A stretch of 10,623 bases of DNA from an uncultured Oscillospiraceae bacterium (GTDB taxonomy: Bacteria > Bacillota_A > Clostridia > Oscillospirales > Acutalibacteraceae). Every line of letters starts with the position of its first letter. The stretch's first letter is position 1. Made by a program: the position numbers and the translations under genes. The notes below the pieces were generated by a model. That model was not told the DNA's origin, made no database searches, and was given only the letters and a program-made list of their open reading frames with translations. Positions 1 through 7,410 of this stretch are shown piece after piece. The stretch lies in assembly GCA_905211185.1 (NCBI GenBank), contig CAJLZR010000017.1, positions 1-10,623 on the forward strand. Reading direction: 5' to 3'.

Positions 1-2463
1 ACAGCAAATGGAATCTTCAAAATCCGAAAGAGAAACCAGCCTATTTCCTCCGGAAATCTGACCAAATATACGCCTTGCCGCATTATCTATTGTTTCTTTA
101 TCCACACCACCCATTATGGGGCTTGGGTTATCAACAGATACAATATTTACAAAAGAACGCACGAAATCGCTTACCATATGCTCCTCGATATTTCCGGCTG
201 TTCCGCTGCAAATGCAGTAACTAATTTTTATGCTCTCGTTATATTGCGCAGGCGGTATTTTTCCATTGCGACCATCACCAAAAAGAATTTCTCCTTTGGG
301 GCAGTCGATTTCATAAACCCTATCATCCATTCCATAAGCAACAAGGTTCGAAACAGGCTTCCATTTAACCCAAATATGTTCGAGCCGTCCTTCGCTATCA
401 TATTCGGCTTCCGTTAATTCATTATCGGCTCTTAAAAATTCATCTTGCTCATTTACCGAAATATGCCCTATCTCGTCAACCCAAACGGAAACATTCGAAA
501 CGTTTTGGAAAGCAAGACTACAAACTTTGTTTTCCTCGTTTTTTTCTATAAAGAAGTACTCCGGCGGCCTTGTATCCCGCTGAATTACTCTTACGGCATT
601 AAATTGCATATCTCTTATGACCGGGTATTCCGAAACATTTTCTTTATCGGAATATTTATCATCGGGATTTACAATTCTTATAAAATACCCTGTTTGACCA
701 AAGAATGTTGCCTTTTTAAAATTATTTTTTCCGATTAACGTAATTACCTCGCTATGTGAAAAACCTTCTGTATTATCCATAACATCTATGTGTTCCCACT
801 TAGCGCCTTTTTTGCTATCTTCCGCCCAATACTCCCATTTTAGAGAAGGGTTAAATCTATGCACTCTTTCTTCTATATCCACAAACACCCTTATCATTCC
901 CTGAGTAAGAGGCCGACTTAAACTAAAATACATTGCGGGGTGATTACAAAGAGTTTTTTCCATAACGTCAAATATTCCGGAACTCGTCATGTCAAAAACG
1001 TTTTCCTTCATATCGGAGCGAACCATCAACTCCTTTAAAGTATGGCCTTCGCCTTCGTATTCATATTTTACTTTCATCTCGTGAATATAAGGGGTAATAT
1101 AATTTGCATAAAAATCAAATTGATTGCGCATCTTGGAAATACGAGCCCTTATGAAGTATCCCATTTCCGGACCAATTACAATACTTTCTATATCTTCCGG
1201 ACACTTAAATTTAATCGATCTATGAACATCTTTATCTTTCGGAACTTTAAAAAACTCATCGGAAGATTTATCAATATTTAAGCGTGCCCAACCTGAACCG
1301 TTCCAATACTCCCATATAACATGTTCAATCTCCACGTCGTCCGGTTGCAAATCCGCAAAATCCATTTCGCTCATTATATATTTATATTTCTTGTCCGGCG
1401 CTTGCGCGTCCGTTTTTATCTTGACGAACTGTATATCAGCGGAAAGTTCAACAGTTGCACCTTTTTTCGTCATGGCTTCATCACACTTTATCGAAAAAGT
1501 ATTATACATATTATATTGCTCACCAAACGGGAAAAAGTCGTTTTTATCAAGTTCAGATGAATCAAAAATATACTTTTCCGGCTCCAAGACCTCCGAAAAT
1601 GAACGGTACATAACCTTGCTAAGCGATATTCCACCCTCCGGAACTCTTTTAAATACGCATCTTATAAATCTGGATTCTTTATCCATAACGGTAGTTACTT
1701 GTGACTTATTATTAAATTTTATATTAACCCCGTTATCGGTTTTTACAAAAGAATCAACCTTTGCCCATTCTTTGCCGTTATAGTATTCCCAGCTTACATT
1801 TTGAGGATCGGAAAATATCTCCGGCAACTTTTTTTGCCCCTTAGCCGAAAATTTATTATAGAAAGAAAACTCAATATTTGTTTTTGACATATCAAAAACA
1901 GTTTCATCGCCAAAATAAATCTCGTGGCATTGCAAATTTTCATGAAAAACATTATCAAAAACACGAAAGGACTTTGAAGACTCGGCCTCACTTTCCTCGT
2001 CTTCTTCTTCGCCACCTACTATGCAACCTATGAAATCAGATTTAGGCTCTGTAAGGTAAATGCTGTCTACGGAAGTATCTACAACCGAAAGAGGCTCTGT
2101 GGTTTCATATACAACTTGTCCTTCATCAGTATCAACATTTGCAAATAGTTGCGTCCCTTTATCTATATATTCTCCATCTGAGTTTTCAAGCGCATTAACC
2201 ACAACCATACCGGTAGAAGACGAGGACGGCCTTAATTTTATTCCGAGCATATTTAAAAATGTAAGATAATAATTATAGGAAGATTTGTTATAACGGCTTA
2301 TGGTATTTTCCATCATCTTGCAGAAAACTTTCGAAAAAGTAACACCTAAATCGGAACTGTTTTCATCAAAATTCCACTCGGGAGTATACTCGTGCGCAAG
2401 TTTTTTGACATTCCCCAATAGGTCTTTATAATCTCTGCTGTCTAGTTTCGGGATATTACTCAT
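1..2463 (-). CDS. Baseplate J/gp6-like wedge protein (Afp11-like), C-terminus cut by window edge
   Basis: Starting at ATG 2463 (MSNIPKLDSRDYKDLLGNVK), the frame is open for 821 codons without a stop to base 1; I checked every codon. The N-terminus (KKLAHEYTPEWNF, then TFSKVFCKMMENTISRYN and FLNMLG) is the typical opening of eCIS Afp11-type 'putative baseplate assembly' proteins. Near the visible end are FGDGRNGKIPP at 728-738, SGTAGNI, NPSPIMGGVDKETI and RLVSLSDFED, the core motifs of the baseplate-J family. By family knowledge this is the main wedge protein joining hub and sheath. Between these lie three evenly spaced modules, each with a WEY(Y/W) motif (W225, W384, W543) and a downstream FIR motif (F266, F437, F594). 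Residues 152-161 are almost purely acidic (EEEDEESEAE), probably an exposed loop. Family members often run beyond 900 aa, so the C-terminal part is likely missing. Confidence 0.95.
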   Translation of the reverse strand, partial: MSNIPKLDSRDYKDLLGNVKKLAHEYTPEWNFDENSSDLGVTFSKVFCKMMENTISRYNKSSYNYYLTFLNMLGIKLRPSSSSTGMVVVNALENSDGEYIDKGTQLFANVDTDEGQVVYETTEPLSVVDTSVDSIYLTEPKSDFIGCIVGGEEEDEESEAESSKSFRVFDNVFHENLQCHEIYFGDETVFDMSKTNIEFSFYNKFSAKGQKKLPEIFSDPQNVSWEYYNGKEWAKVDSFVKTDNGVNIKFNNKSQVTTVMDKESRFIRCVFKRVPEGGISLSKVMYRSFSEVLEPEKYIFDSSELDKNDFFPFGEQYNMYNTFSIKCDEAMTKKGATVELSADIQFVKIKTDAQAPDKKYKYIMSEMDFADLQPDDVEIEHVIWEYWNGSGWARLNIDKSSDEFFKVPKDKDVHRSIKFKCPEDIESIVIGPEMGYFIRARISKMRNQFDFYANYITPYIHEMKVKYEYEGEGHTLKELMVRSDMKENVFDMTSSGIFDVMEKTLCNHPAMYFSLSRPLTQGMIRVFVDIEERVHRFNPSLKWEYWAEDSKKGAKWEHIDVMDNTEGFSHSEVITLIGKNNFKKATFFGQTGYFIRIVNPDDKYSDKENVSEYPVIRDMQFNAVRVIQRDTRPPEYFFIEKNEENKVCSLAFQNVSNVSVWVDEIGHISVNEQDEFLRADNELTEAEYDSEGRLEHIWVKWKPVSNLVAYGMDDRVYEIDCPKGEILFGDGRNGKIPPAQYNESIKISYCICSGTAGNIEEHMVSDFVRSFVNIVSVDNPSPIMGGVDKETIDNAARRIFGQISGGNRLVSLSDFEDSICC

Positions 2464-2547
2464 ATGTTTGAACCGGCATATTAAAATAAACTTAAATGCC
2501 TGTGGTTCTTCTCACTCCCTCCAAATAAGATATGAACTTATAATCAA
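2464..2547 (-). other. Intergenic gap with unused strong Shine-Dalgarno
   Basis: A GGAGGG (minus strand, 2522-2517) is followed at once by a GTG (2515) whose frame gives only VRRTTGI before TAA. The baseplate-J start at 2463 lies about 53 nt beyond this ribosome site and has no clear Shine-Dalgarno of its own. In many eCIS loci a PAAR gene (Afp10) stands exactly here, between gp25 and the baseplate-J gene. The remnant could be the trace of a lost gene, or a site that loads ribosomes for translation of the large downstream gene. Confidence 0.45.
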
Positions 2548-2928
2548 TTAAATTTCATCGAGCTTTTTTGTAAATCTCTCTTGCGTTGGCTCGATGTTTG
2601 TAATATAGTCAACATTTACCTCAACCTTTGCAATCGGGCCATCTGTTGCTTTGACAGAAACATTAAGATCCCTAATATTTTTTTGCCACATTTCAATTGC
2701 AGAACGCACGCTTCTCCTTATATCCGCAATATATATTGGATTAACAACTCCAAACATATATGATCTTATTTCCGAACCAAAATTTGGGACAATTTTTCTT
2801 TCCTGAAGCTGCGTATCTAAAATCATCCTTATAGATTGCTTTATATTTTGGTTATCCTCAACTGTTTTTATTTTTCCTGTAACCTCATCAAGCTGTATAG
2901 GAAACTTCCAACCCGTCAAAACGGCCAT
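2548..2928 (-). CDS. gp25-like baseplate wedge protein (GPW/gp25 family, Afp9-like)
   Basis: From the ATG at 2928 this is 126 aa, MAVLTGWKFPIQLDEVTGKI, and so on. The features of the GPW/gp25 family are the GWKFPI start, the I-x-QSI-x-x-IL-x-T segment (NIKQSIRMILDTQLQER) followed by VPNFGSEIRSYMF, the counterpart of the conserved G-E-R-x-x-x-P-x-F-G motif, and a C-terminal beta-rich tail. By family knowledge it lies in the inner baseplate wedge and nucleates the sheath. I chose 2928 because AAGGTG (2940-2935) is 6 nt upstream and the family typically begins just before GWKFP. An ATG at 2943 would add MKVMN but has no ribosome site. It is encoded 20 nt after the spike gene, the usual eCIS order. 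Confidence 0.93.
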   Translation of the reverse strand: MAVLTGWKFPIQLDEVTGKIKTVEDNQNIKQSIRMILDTQLQERKIVPNFGSEIRSYMFGVVNPIYIADIRRSVRSAIEMWQKNIRDLNVSVKATDGPIAKVEVNVDYITNIEPTQERFTKKLDEI

Positions 2929-2948
2929 ATTCATCACCTTCATTTTTA

Positions 2949-3791
2949 CTAATTAATTTTTGTCATACTTCCTTTTAACTCCAACATAGCACTGGTATTA
3001 ACTTTTGCTCCACCTTTACCATCAATTGCAACTTGTCCCGTAGTGCTTTTAATATCCACTCCGCTTTGAGCTTCAATTGTTCCTTTAGCTTTTGCTTTAA
3101 TTTCAGCATTGTTAACGTCCACTTTAAAATCCTTACCACTACACTTTAAATTAAATCCACCGGATTTATCTAATTTAAGCTCATGCTGATCTGCCTTCAT
3201 AATAATAGAATCTTTAGCTTGCATAGTAATAGTTCCGTTTTTAAAATCTAACGATAAAAAAGTAGTGCCGTCTTTATTCTTTTCTTCTCCTTCTCTGATT
3301 GACACTGTTTCGTTTTCGTCTTCTACTTCTATTACATGTTTTTTTTCGGTTGTAATTTTTAACTTTTGCTTTTGTTTTTCACAAAAAATTTCTATTTTTA
3401 TGCCTGCATCTTTTTTTTCGCCCTTCAAGGGTAAAGCAATACACATATCCGCAGCATTGTTATCTTTACCAATAATAAGCGGTGATTCATTTTTAGAGTT
3501 ATACACGCAACCAACAATTATAGGTTTTGTTATATCGTCATTGACGAAAGCGACCAATACCTCATCACCTTGGGCGGGCACATAAACGGTACCGGATTTA
3601 TTATGAGCCATATCATACATAACTTGAGCAAACGGCAAATTTATCCCGTCCTCCACGAGATCAACGGATACCGTATTAAACTTATCGCTATCTTCGGCCT
3701 TATTAACTTCCTTAACGACCCCACGCTGAAGGCCCTTACTCCCGAAGTAATTGGCAAAAACTTTTCTATCAAATAAAATCGGTTCTGGCAA
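2949..3791 (-). CDS. Spike protein: gp5-like OB fold plus C-terminal beta-helix
   Basis: The 280-aa protein starts at TTG (MPEPILFDRK), just after an in-frame TGA, with GGAAG about 10 nt upstream. Residues about 20-98 are a gp5/VgrG OB-fold: GVVKEV at the start and VPAQGDEVLVAFVNDD, then KPIIVGCVYN, matching the family consensus 'P-x-x-G-D-E-V-L-V-x-F ... P-x-x-x-G-x-x-Y-N'. Residues about 125-280 are short alternating beta strands (IKIEIF, KLKITT, HVIEVE, ITMQAKDSII, IEAQSGVDIKSTTG) ending LELKGSMTKIN, as expected for the trimeric beta-helix needle. There is no lysozyme domain, unlike T4 gp5. It would bind under the hub encoded just upstream and pierce the target envelope. A PAAR tip protein usually caps such spikes, but none is encoded in this window. 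The gp25-like gene follows closely. Confidence 0.92.
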   Translation of the reverse strand: MPEPILFDRKVFANYFGSKGLQRGVVKEVNKAEDSDKFNTVSVDLVEDGINLPFAQVMYDMAHNKSGTVYVPAQGDEVLVAFVNDDITKPIIVGCVYNSKNESPLIIGKDNNAADMCIALPLKGEKKDAGIKIEIFCEKQKQKLKITTEKKHVIEVEDENETVSIREGEEKNKDGTTFLSLDFKNGTITMQAKDSIIMKADQHELKLDKSGGFNLKCSGKDFKVDVNNAEIKAKAKGTIEAQSGVDIKSTTGQVAIDGKGGAKVNTSAMLELKGSMTKIN

Positions 3792-3831
3792 ATTTCATTC
3801 ACTTCCATACAAAAATATATATCTTCAAAAA

Positions 3832-4908
3832 TTAAGCTTCAACAGACTTCGTCGAATTTAAACGTGCATACGTTTCGTATTTATCACCAAACATACGGTG
3901 TTCAACACTCGAAAGCATAAAATCATTGTTTAAAAGCTTAACCTTATCCTTAACTTTGTAAACCTTTCCCAATTCTAAACCCGGCTCACCATTCATCAGC
4001 TTAACCACAATATTTGCAAAATTAAAATTCCTGCGGTTTTGCTCTATTTCTGAAATGCGCTTCGCATCTTGGTTTGATGACACAGTACCATCAACAATTT
4101 GTAACACAGAATCTATATTATTACACATATCAGTAGCGGTTTTACCTGATCCAATCGGTTTTGGGGAAGTCGCCTCACCTTTAATAACTTCAGTATAATC
4201 TTTAAGATCCTGAGCTACAGTTTCAACTTTTTTGGGAATACCCAACAAACTAAGCGATTTCTTTATACCGGAAACAATATTTTTATCAAAAACAGTATTG
4301 CTGGAATTTCCCGAATACATATCCACAAAATTAAACTTACCATTATCTATAAAAAATAACGCACCGGATAAATACGCCATCCTACAAACAAATTCATAAT
4401 CACTTTCTCTGTATTGATAAATGGGAATATTAAGTTCAGGCTCATTTGAAATAGATATGTTCTTATCCGAAAATTTTCTTGTATAATTCTTAAATATCTC
4501 AGATACACTATCCGAATACTTTTTCTTATCCTTCATTAGCTGACTTTTACGACTTGACATCATCCACACTTTACCATCCATACAGTTTAGCACAACTATT
4601 ATCTCACCGTTTGGCGCAATCTCAAAATCCGTAGCTGTAATATATCCTATAAATACCGTCTCCGGTTTCTTTGAATAACCCAGTTTTACTTCTATTTTTG
4701 CGCCAAACTTTAAATCGCTCATAAATGAAGGGGTATAGTCTTTAACTCCGGATCCATCAGATTTTATACGAACCGAACAAACGCTTGCTTCACACCCAAC
4801 GGTCTTTTGAACATGCACATACGTAACATAAAGGCCTTTTTGCCCCGAATAAATACTATTGTTTCTATCTTTTACTTTTATTTCAACTGAAGGACGGTAA
4901 TCACCCAT
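3832..4908 (-). CDS. Baseplate hub protein, gp27/GpD-like (N-terminal half of a VgrG/Afp8-type protein)
   Basis: The 358-aa protein starts at an ATG with AGAGGA 9 nt upstream. Residues 1-115 form the first barrel region, with a G-Y/F-I-x-x-x-D-F-E pattern (FIGYITATDFEIAPNGE at 86-102). The family hallmark is at about 163-195: YQYRESDYEFVCRMAY, then GALFFIDNGKF, the equivalent of the 'Q-x-ESD-x-x-F-x-x-RLA...G' signature of phage late-control D and VgrG proteins. By family knowledge three copies form the hub that carries the spike below and receives the tube above. The protein ends ARLNSTKSVEA with no OB-fold or beta-helix; those are in the next gene, 40 nt downstream. Afp8-type proteins of eCIS, as I know them, combine both in one chain of roughly 500-600 aa. 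Family call firm. Confidence 0.92.
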   Translation of the reverse strand: MGDYRPSVEIKVKDRNNSIYSGQKGLYVTYVHVQKTVGCEASVCSVRIKSDGSGVKDYTPSFMSDLKFGAKIEVKLGYSKKPETVFIGYITATDFEIAPNGEIIVVLNCMDGKVWMMSSRKSQLMKDKKKYSDSVSEIFKNYTRKFSDKNISISNEPELNIPIYQYRESDYEFVCRMAYLSGALFFIDNGKFNFVDMYSGNSSNTVFDKNIVSGIKKSLSLLGIPKKVETVAQDLKDYTEVIKGEATSPKPIGSGKTATDMCNNIDSVLQIVDGTVSSNQDAKRISEIEQNRRNFNFANIVVKLMNGEPGLELGKVYKVKDKVKLLNNDFMLSSVEHRMFGDKYETYARLNSTKSVEA

Positions 4909-4937
4909 AATAAAACATCCTCTTTATTTTCATAAAA

Positions 4938-7073
4938 TTAAAAAATTCCTACTCTTTGCTTATCGAATTTCATTTTCTCGTCGACTTGCTCAATTACTTT
5001 TCTTGATATTGAATTAACATCTATATCTTTCATATAGGATTCTATTAAATTCACTATATCGCTTTTACTTAAGGTTTTCGCTAAAATGTTCTTTTCAATC
5101 TTTTTGGTATCCAAAAACGGCTTAGGTATAACTTTTTCTTTGATATCTACCCTTTCTTCGCCCTTTTCAAAGCTACTTTCGGGAGCCTTTTTCTTTTCTA
5201 CTTGCTCAGGCTCTTGAGGATAATGCCTATCCTCTTTATAAACCATATATCTTTCATCTATATGATTGTGCTGGATCTGCCTGTTAATATTATCTTGCCG
5301 ATTAATAAGATACTCTTTTTGTAAATCATACGATTTTTCAATATATTTATCAATATGTTGCCGCGCTATATTTCTATATATGTCTTTTGTATCAATTTTA
5401 AACTTGCGATCTCTAAATATTCTATCAGGCAAAAATCTCATTACGTCGTGCGTGCGAACATTCTCTTTTACTTTTTCTTCCAAAATATTTTCTTTTACGT
5501 GTATTGGAATAAACTTATAAACATCTTCCTTATTCCAAACCTCAACCTTATCCTTACCCGGAGTCTGAATATTTACTATCGGTTTAATTCCGCTTGTTTT
5601 TAATAAATTTATTTTTTCTCTGTGGGTTATCTGTTTAAACTTCCTGTGGATTTCTTTTTCGTGAACATCGATTATATCTTTTGTAACCTGTTCTTTTACT
5701 TCATCTGTGATTTCTTTAATTTTATTTTTGTAAGTTTTGGCTTTTCTTTCGGTAAGCTTTGTGTGCTTTACCCTTTCAACGTAGTTTTCTACGTCGGTTT
5801 TGGTTAAATGATCCTTGGTTATAAGCTCAGTCGAAAGAATATTATTTGTAAAATCCGTATCTTCCGTAAAAACATTATTTATTCTTTCAAGATTACTATG
5901 TATGTTCTTAATTTTCTTTTGACGCAAACGAATATCTTTCATCAAAACATTGTTCTGATGAATGTTTTCAGTAAATTGTTTATTTATTGTAATGCCAGAG
6001 CGTCTTAAATTTACAATCTCTTTTAAAGCTGTTTTTTCTTCTTCGTTAACCTCGGTTACAGTGCCGGTCCGATTTATGAGTTCGGATCTATCCTCGGTTC
6101 TTGTTACGGATACATCCTGCACTGCATCACTATAAATATTTTTAAATTTGTTAATAACATCTTTTTTAGTTGTAAGTTTAAGCAGATTTTTCTTGACGTG
6201 TTCTTCAAGATTAATTTTTTTATAATCTATATGCTTTAATACTTCGGTTACGTTTTTGTTGAGGGTTTTTGTATTATAAAGTTTTCTTACTTCGCTATAA
6301 AGCCTACTTATATTTCTTTCCTGAAAACTCTTATCCTCTATATACTGTTTTTGGCTTTCTGCTATATTCTCACGAAGTTCTTCAATATTCGTCTTATGAA
6401 TTACTTTATTTATAAGCTCGGTTTCCGAGGTAATAAACTTTGGAACAGATTTCTGCACGATATTTTCAACAAAAGTTCCGACTTTTGTTAGAATATTCAT
6501 CTCAGAAACTTTAGATTGCAGATTAATTATACGAGGAAGAAGACCCATTTTATTAACAAGGTTTTCCTCGTAAAACTTATTAATCTCTTCCAAAATTTTT
6601 ACATCTTGAAATTTGGAAACTTTATCAAATATATTTTTTACGGATTTTTTCTTTAAACCAGACTTATCGACCTGAGCTGCATCTTGTTTTACCGTCAGTT
6701 CAGGCGATTTTACATCGACTTCTTTGGTTTTATGAGAAACATGTTTTAAAACTTTATCTACTATTTTTTCATAGTAATTTACTTTATCTAAAATAGTAAG
6801 GTAATTTTTAGAAACTTTTTCTAGTGTGACAAGTTTAGATCCGGCATGAAGCTCTGTGTCGCCAATTTCTTCATTTTCTCTCGCCGATTTTTTTTTTGAG
6901 CTCTCCAAAAGAGACCTTAGTATATCGGTAAGAGCATCTTTATCAAAGTTATTGCTCGAAACTACTTCTAAATTTTTTATTTGGTTCTTTGTAAGTTTAT
7001 GTTTTACTCTGAGGACTTCATTTTTTAATTGATTTAGGATTTGCTCGCGCAAAACAGTGTTGTTTTGCACCAA
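4938..7073 (-). CDS. Large helical/coiled-coil eCIS-associated protein, 711 aa, family not recognised
   Basis: From the TTG at 7073 the protein has 711 aa, very rich in Lys, Glu, Asn, Ile and Asp, with no cysteines, signal peptide or membrane segments. It is predicted from composition to be mostly helical. Two copies of an NNFD-K/S-x-AL-x-x-I/L-L motif lie about 67 residues apart when the upstream extension is included. The last about 85 residues (627-711) differ: a Lys/Pro/Glu linker, then LSKSDIVNLIESYMKDIDVN and a basic/acidic helix ending DKQRVGIF. This end recalls the C-terminal helix (D-x-x-x-L-x-x-x-V-Y ... R-x-R-R-G type) that I associate with an eCIS protein encoded before the LysM gene, but that is memory and not a verified match. 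No LysM motif is visible. The hub gene follows after 29 nt. A structural role at the baseplate or hub is inferred from position only. The start is uncertain because no Shine-Dalgarno precedes the TTG. Confidence 0.75.
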   Translation of the reverse strand: MVQNNTVLREQILNQLKNEVLRVKHKLTKNQIKNLEVVSSNNFDKDALTDILRSLLESSKKKSARENEEIGDTELHAGSKLVTLEKVSKNYLTILDKVNYYEKIVDKVLKHVSHKTKEVDVKSPELTVKQDAAQVDKSGLKKKSVKNIFDKVSKFQDVKILEEINKFYEENLVNKMGLLPRIINLQSKVSEMNILTKVGTFVENIVQKSVPKFITSETELINKVIHKTNIEELRENIAESQKQYIEDKSFQERNISRLYSEVRKLYNTKTLNKNVTEVLKHIDYKKINLEEHVKKNLLKLTTKKDVINKFKNIYSDAVQDVSVTRTEDRSELINRTGTVTEVNEEEKTALKEIVNLRRSGITINKQFTENIHQNNVLMKDIRLRQKKIKNIHSNLERINNVFTEDTDFTNNILSTELITKDHLTKTDVENYVERVKHTKLTERKAKTYKNKIKEITDEVKEQVTKDIIDVHEKEIHRKFKQITHREKINLLKTSGIKPIVNIQTPGKDKVEVWNKEDVYKFIPIHVKENILEEKVKENVRTHDVMRFLPDRIFRDRKFKIDTKDIYRNIARQHIDKYIEKSYDLQKEYLINRQDNINRQIQHNHIDERYMVYKEDRHYPQEPEQVEKKKAPESSFEKGEERVDIKEKVIPKPFLDTKKIEKNILAKTLSKSDIVNLIESYMKDIDVNSISRKVIEQVDEKMKFDKQRVGIF

Positions 7074-7176
7074 AATATTTCTGTCATCTTCAGTCGCACG
7101 GAGCTGCGAAAGTATATCAATAATTTTACCTAACGCTTCAGAATCAAAGTTATCGGTATTAAATCGGTTGATTCAT
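7074..7176 (-). pseudogene. Probable displaced N-terminus of the 711-aa protein (frame broken near 7160)
   Basis: The frame of the downstream gene stays open for 33 codons upstream of its first usable start (TTG at 7073), back to a TGA at 7175-7173. The encoded residues (NTDNFDSEALGKIIDILSQL and on) look like genuine helical protein and resemble a segment inside the gene (SNNFDKDALTDILRSL). No ATG, GTG or TTG exists in this extension. An ATG at 7176, in the neighbouring frame, gives MNQPI-stop; removing one T from the TTT near 7162 would join MNQPI to NTDNFD... as a continuous protein. This suggests a one-base frameshift or a sequence error. If it is real, the TTG at 7073 may be a rescue start. 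Confidence 0.5.
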
Positions 7177-7212
7177 CACAAGTCTACCATTTTTAAAGTT
7201 GTAAACTGGTGA

Positions 7213-7398
7213 TTAAAAATTGATGAAAGAAATTGTAGCCATATTATTTTGCGCAAGAAAATGACTACAAAACAAATTGTTATTTTTTAAAGAAATTATA
7301 CTTGCAGGGGGTTTAATATTCATAAAAGCATTTTTACTCCGGGCTTGCTTTTCCTTAACTTCTTTACCCAAATCCCTGCCTTTTTCTTCTTCCTTCAC
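7213..7398 (-). CDS. Doubtful 61-aa ORF
   Basis: It opens with GTG 12 nt after the stop of the 249-aa gene and encodes a Lys/Glu-rich start (KEEEKGRDLGKEVKEKQARS) followed by a very different half (KPPASIISLKNNNLFCSHF and so on) that does not resemble the neighbouring helical proteins. Upstream of the GTG there is only a weak AAGGCGGTG. After its TAA the same frame stays open for 17 more codons, to a second TAA at 7161-7159. It could be a real small protein, a decayed gene, or a leader. I recognise no family. From 7074 to 7410 this ORF and the upstream extension of the next gene are all I can find. Confidence 0.35.
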   Translation of the reverse strand: MKEEEKGRDLGKEVKEKQARSKNAFMNIKPPASIISLKNNNLFCSHFLAQNNMATISFINF

Positions 7399-7410
7399 CG
7401 TTACACCGCC

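Noticed and set aside
1794..2015. Minus-strand ORF of 73 aa
   Set aside because: It lies in a different frame inside the baseplate-J gene, whose own frame is continuous here.
178..2269. Several plus-strand ORFs of 60-130 aa
   Set aside because: They lie antisense to the open baseplate-J frame, have hydrophobic/Phe-rich compositions typical of reverse-strand reading, and lack ribosome sites and family features.
4938..7073. Idea that the 711-aa protein is the tape measure
   Set aside because: eCIS tape-measure proteins (Afp14-like) are encoded further downstream near the ATPase, and no hydrophobic or domain features support it; the role is left open.
7155..7255. Short inverted repeats (ATTTTT/AAAAAT and TTCATCA/TGATGAA) before the 711-aa gene
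   Set aside because: The pairings are short, AT-rich, have loops of 20 nt or more and compete with each other; not convincing as a terminator or riboswitch.
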